A stretch of 64,000 bases of DNA from contig OZ025219.1 in the NCBI GenBank assembly GCA_964019055.1, forward strand, positions 9,738,388 through 9,802,387. Direction: 5' to 3'. The DNA is from Anthopleura xanthogrammica (Eukaryota > Cnidaria > Anthozoa > Actiniaria > Actiniidae). Below the pieces are notes generated by a model. It did not search any database, was not told the DNA's origin, and worked only from the letters and a program-made list of their open reading frames with translations. Of this stretch, positions 60,001-64,000 are shown in pieces; the first letter of the stretch is position 1, and each line of letters starts with the position of its first letter. The translations under genes and the position numbers were made by a program.

Positions 60001-61080
60001 AACTACATCGCACCGTGTGACCGTCCGTGCGACGTATTCTTCGCACGGAGAGGTTACGTTCGTCTCGAGCGATCGCAAAAGTAGAACTCATTCCTACTTT
60101 TTGCAACGTCACACGGTGCGATCTCAAATTTTTGCAACGTCACATGCAACTTCGCATAAAAAACCTCATCGTGTGTCTGCGCCTTAAGCAGAGCGGGAAA
60201 GACTAGGTTTTACTGCAGGGGAAGTTGTCAGATCACTCTAACCCAGGAAGTGACTGTCATGAAATCGGCTGACAAGGAGATTTTATGAAAGGGATATTGG
60301 CGACACATGACACAGGAGGCCCTTTATTGGACTCATAATATACCACCGTGAAACTGATAAGGAGCATTATGTTCACCAGGTGGTTTTGGAGAATGATGGA
60401 AAAACGACTTCCGGGTCCAAAACCAAAAATAAATTCTATAAAAGATTTCCTACTTTTTCTTACTGGCAGGATTTGTTGTCCAAAGCTCTAATTGTTTCAG
60501 GTGGACGATAAATCATTGAGAATATTTTACTTTATTTTGGGGGCTTGTGTAAGCAGTTGGACCCAGAAATACGTACAATTTAAGAGCTCTCTTTACAGAT
60601 AGATTGCTGTAAGTGTTACAGTAGATTATGTATGGCTGCACGGAATAAAATGCAAGGTATGGACGAAACGTGCCGTGACCGTAATGATACCGTAAGAGCA
60701 TTCTGATTGGCTGAACAGTTGGTCCAACAGATGTCACTAACGTTACATTGAATATTCATTGAATGAAATTGTTACTTGGCAACTGTGATGGTGATAGTAT
60801 AAATAGGGAAATTTAGTGGGTGTTGAGCGAGAGGTGGTTAACTCCCTTATCATTATCTAATGGAGGATAGAGGATTATAGCCCCGTCAGATTACAAGCAG
60901 GCAAAAGTTGAGTATTAATGATATCTATATTCATGCAAATAGCTTGTTAATCCTCTCCTAACCTTCTCTCAAAAACGAGCGACGGCACACAAACTATAAC
61001 ATATACATATACACACACAAACTTAACTGACAGAATATATAACGTTCATATAACACTGAGATCACATAAAGATGTAAAGA
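57061..61080. other. Gene-free region upstream of the GPCR
   Basis: No coding exon is supported. It holds a hairpin MITE at 57205-57345 (TTGCCTTCAAACA ... TGTTTGAAGGCA, AAGTCGAGGCAT and its inverse). At 59940-60186 is a MITE with inverted ends GCAGACACACGATACGG and CATCGTGTGTCTGCGCC and TTTGCAACGTCAC motifs. Elsewhere the sequence is AT-rich and shows nothing recognisable. The GPCR promoter must lie here or further right. Confidence 0.55.
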
Positions 61081-61084
61081 GGTA

Positions 61085-61320
61085 TAAAGATCTCGCAGCG
61101 GTGAGACGGCTCGCCTCTCAACAATAATGCGACCCGGGTTCGAGTTCCGCTGAGCGCGCCAGGAGTAGAGTTGGTTCTCTCCTGTGCTTCGAGGGTTTTT
61201 CTCCGGGTTCTCCGGTATTTCCTCCCTCAGCAAAAATCAACTTCTAAATTCCAATTGGAATTTCATGCAGTGGACGAAGCTACTCTGTACAAATGGCACT
61301 GCTAAATTTCAATCCTATTC
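61085..61320 (+). mobile_element. tRNA-derived SINE, best-preserved copy
   Basis: The head has AGCGGTGAGACGGCTCGCCT and, about 30 bp on, a perfect box B, GGGTTCGAGTTCC. The body has TTCTCTCCTGTGC, CGAGGGTTTTTCTCCGG and TTCTAAATTCCAATTGG. The end has TACTCTGTACAAATGG. Diverged relatives lie at 31130-31355 and in SINE-tail fragments elsewhere. Confidence 0.7.
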
Positions 61321-62708
61321 ATGTATTATTTATCCCATTAACCGTTGCAAGATAAGAAGCTAGAAGAGGTCAAGATTGGCAAAGAAGATCGTTTCCTCTA
61401 GATCTGTTATTACTGTTTAAAATTTTATCTCACCTTTCGATGAGGAACTCGTCTAACCAATCACAGGCTTTTCCTCAGTCATTCTAATAAACGTTTTCTA
61501 GAATTGTCTTGAATTTGCGATCAATACCAAATATAAGAATCAGTGAATCGTTTTTGAGCGTTGTGCCATCGGTATAAGGCACCTTGTAATGTAGTGCTCG
61601 TCTATGGGTTCAAGAATGTATCGATTACAAAACATCATCAAAGCCATTAGCTAGCATAGGATACCGTATCCGTGCCCCCAGGGCATGATTGGGTGAAAGG
61701 ATGTGAGGATATTCAATGAATAGAGGATCATAAGGTTCAATAAAACTGATGGAAGTTAGACGTTTTAGACTAACGCCAGATGGCAGTTTACCAGTGCCCC
61801 CGAGGACACAATAAGAAGGTGATTTTTGTTTTACACAGATTGAGATATTGAGATGAAAATTGCGACTCTGCCCCCACTTTGCAGCACAACGCGACCGTTT
61901 CATAATTGTTCCATAAATAAATATCCATTACGGAGAATCATTTGGCTTACTTTCGTTTACTGGGGTTTTATTAAAATGAGCTGTTCAAAGGCGTTTAATA
62001 CGTAGTAATCCCAAATGACATCTAATTTGAACGAGTCTTTAATTTTATGTATTTAATTATAATCCTAGATTATCAATAATCAAACAAGTAACCCTGGTAA
62101 AGATCAGATAATATCCATGAACATGTGGTAAGATGTCTTTAGTGACATATTAGGATGTAGATTTTAGTGTTCACTTAGTGATGAATGAAATTTTATACCA
62201 AACGTCAGTATTCCGGATGAAAAACTAACATGACTCTAAAGATCGAAATGAGCAAAAACTTATGATATTTACAGAGAAAATCTACAAAAATGTCACGAAA
62301 AGCCCTTAGCAAATAAACTTCTCTAAGTTGTCTGCCAAAGCTTTCCTCGAGGGTCCTGAAGGGGGGTTCCTAATGGCTCATTTCCCAGCCCAAAATTTTA
62401 CAAAATCCCAGTTTCATGTAGCCATGCAAAATCTCAGTCTGAGTTAAAGAGCGGTTAGAGTTCGAGATTTTGAAAAATCCCAATCCCAGTAATGGCTAAA
62501 TCCAAGTCCCAGTGCATGAAATCCCAGGTCTCTTAGCCTTAGTGTATTAAGTTAACTTGTACTAAATAGATTATAATGAAAATATTTGCAAAGTAAACTG
62601 ACTTTCTTGTTGTTACCGAGCAATGATATTTAATATGAAAATATAGAAATTGAGAAATTAAAGACCAATATTTAGTTAACTGAATCGTTCAAAGCCCTGT
62701 TTATTATC
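61321..62708. other. Unannotated sequence
   Basis: No gene recognised. Between about 62340 and 62530 there are several diverged copies of a CAAAATCCCAGT/CCCAATCCCAGT motif, suggesting a degraded repeat. Confidence 0.5.
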
Positions 62709-62763
62709 GCTTTTCTTTCTCTCTCTTTCTTTCGTTTTTTCGCTCGTTCGTTCGTTCGTTATT

Positions 62764-62803
<40 letters not shown>
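62709..62803. repeat. (CTTT)n / (CGTT)n microsatellite
   Basis: CTTT tetramers with an internal CGTTCGTTCGTT block. Confidence 0.95.
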
Positions 62804-62832
62804 TTTATCCAAGGTAAACGAGCATTACTCAC

Positions 62833-62883
62833 CGTTCAAGCAGTCTTCAACGCACTCGTTCAATCCAGAGCCGATCACGTCTC
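62833..62883 (-). other. Possible small exon (51 bp)
   Basis: On the minus strand, a pyrimidine-rich TTTTTATCTCAAG precedes 51 bp followed by a strong GTGAGT donor. One frame reads DVIGSGLNECVEDCLN. It could be a 5' exon of the GPCR transcript or of an unseen gene. Nothing else supports it. Confidence 0.22.
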
Positions 62884-63144
62884 CTTGAGATAAAAACGGA
62901 TCAGCTTGGCGCACTTGGCCGAGGATAAGTGATAACCACTTTTACTTTGTAGACCTATAGCAGTACTTCTCTTTATTTTTAATATCTTACGCTTAGAGCT
63001 GTTCTACTGTCTGACAAGGCTATCCTAGGACCTTGACAGAGGAACTTCCCTATTTTATTGCTTTTGTATAATCTTATCATGTTGTAATCTTATCATGTTG
63101 TAATCTTATCATGTTGTAATCGTATCGTGTAATATAACCCATGC

Positions 63145-63294
63145 ATGCACACAGGAGATGTCGCTTCCGCAGTCGATCCTGTCGAGTTACACCTCGCAGA
63201 GGAAATAAACCTCCTTGATGATGAAGATTGCGATCTACTCACCGAAGCTGAAGTATTCGACCAACAATTATCACTTAAAACCCTTAAAACATAA
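63145..63294 (+). other. Short acidic ORF, possible terminal exon
   Basis: A 49-codon frame from an ATG, ending in TAA, with the acidic sequence EEINLLDDEDCDLLTEAE. A CACACAG acceptor-like site lies inside it (63154). The composition looks more coding-like than the surroundings, but no domain is recognised. Could be the last exon of a gene or a transposon fragment. Confidence 0.25.
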
Positions 63295-64000
63295 TCTCTT
63301 ACTTGAAGATTGCTAATTTTGAATGACAATCGTAGTTTTATTTGCTAGTTGAGGGACAACAATTATACTAAATTTGCTACGAGAAAATTTCAAGAAATAC
63401 AGGTGGTCACTGAACTGAAAACACTAATTTGCCAACGTACAAATGGCTGGGAAAAGTTGTAGAAAACGAAAGCTGAAAAAAGCTTTTTGTATAATGATCT
63501 ATTTAGAGTGAAAAAATATGAAATTCAAAGAACGAGAAAATTTCAAGAAATACAGATGGTGAACTAAAAACTCATTTGCCAAAGTACAAATGGTTGGGAG
63601 AAGTTGACGTTGAAAACGAAAGCTGACAAAACTTTTTAGAGCGAAAAATAAATAAATTAAAGAACGGTCTGAATGGCTCACAGTTTGGAAAAGTGTGGCC
63701 AAAAATCATGCAAAAATTTCGGCTTAAAAACTAAAAGAACAATAGGGTTGAGTAAATGATGTCATTTACTCAAAATGTATAGATGATGGAAAAAAGTCAT
63801 AATTTTTACCCGCCACTTTTGACTGTGAAGAAAATATGTTGCTTGGCTACTATTGGGGCCATATAGATAAGAAAGATAAGTTTAACCAAGTTTCAAGTCA
63901 TTTTCATCGCTTTTCATTCAAGTGCCCCTTAATCCATTTTCTGTCATTCGTTGAGCCTATGTAAGGCATCTCTAAATTATCACAATTCTACGACCCATGT
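63295..64000. other. Unannotated sequence
   Basis: AT-rich. Two diverged copies of a block of about 170 bp (GAGAAAATTTCAAGAAATACAG, beginning near 63380 and 63534, then CATTTGCCAAAGTACAAATGG-like) form a tandem duplication. No gene seen. Confidence 0.55.

Overview
The window is animal genomic DNA. It is AT-rich, with GT-AG introns, dense short inverted-repeat transposons (MITEs), tRNA-derived SINEs and minisatellites. The gene content suggests an anthozoan cnidarian, most likely a stony coral: a tandem SLC6 transporter family, intronless fukutin/LicD-like enzymes and a single-exon class A GPCR. The species call is an inference; the animal origin is secure.

Three paralogous SLC6 sodium/chloride-dependent transporter genes lie head to tail on the minus strand: gene A (2827-15418), gene B (25225-35262) and gene C (39009-53611). 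I rebuilt each by joining exons at splice sites. All three have 14 coding exons with the same intron positions and phases. B encodes 610 aa and C 612 aa. A would encode about 621 aa, but exon 9 carries one extra base in a five-A run, which breaks the frame. B and C are much closer to each other than to A.

Three near-identical intronless LicD/fukutin-type transferase genes are scattered through this cluster. Two lie between A and B on the minus strand (17557-19281 and 22651-24375). The third is on the plus strand inside intron 11 of gene C (42747-44465), antisense to its host. Differences between the copies fall in patches, as expected from gene conversion.

A single-exon rhodopsin-class GPCR with aminergic-type binding-pocket residues lies at 56104-57060 on the minus strand. 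From 57061 to 64000 there is no gene I can support, only SINEs, MITEs and two weak exon-like pieces.

Most other sequence is repeat. There are two long foldback elements ending in TTAA (21522-22560 and 35819-37059), further foldbacks in introns of gene C, and many 100-300 bp MITEs. A 57-bp minisatellite family recurs in introns of all three SLC6 genes. There is also a 111-bp satellite (1360-2136), a 20-bp satellite (44636-45685) and several microsatellites. No functional link between the transporters and the LicD enzymes is shown by the sequence; their interleaving looks like duplication and insertion within one locus.
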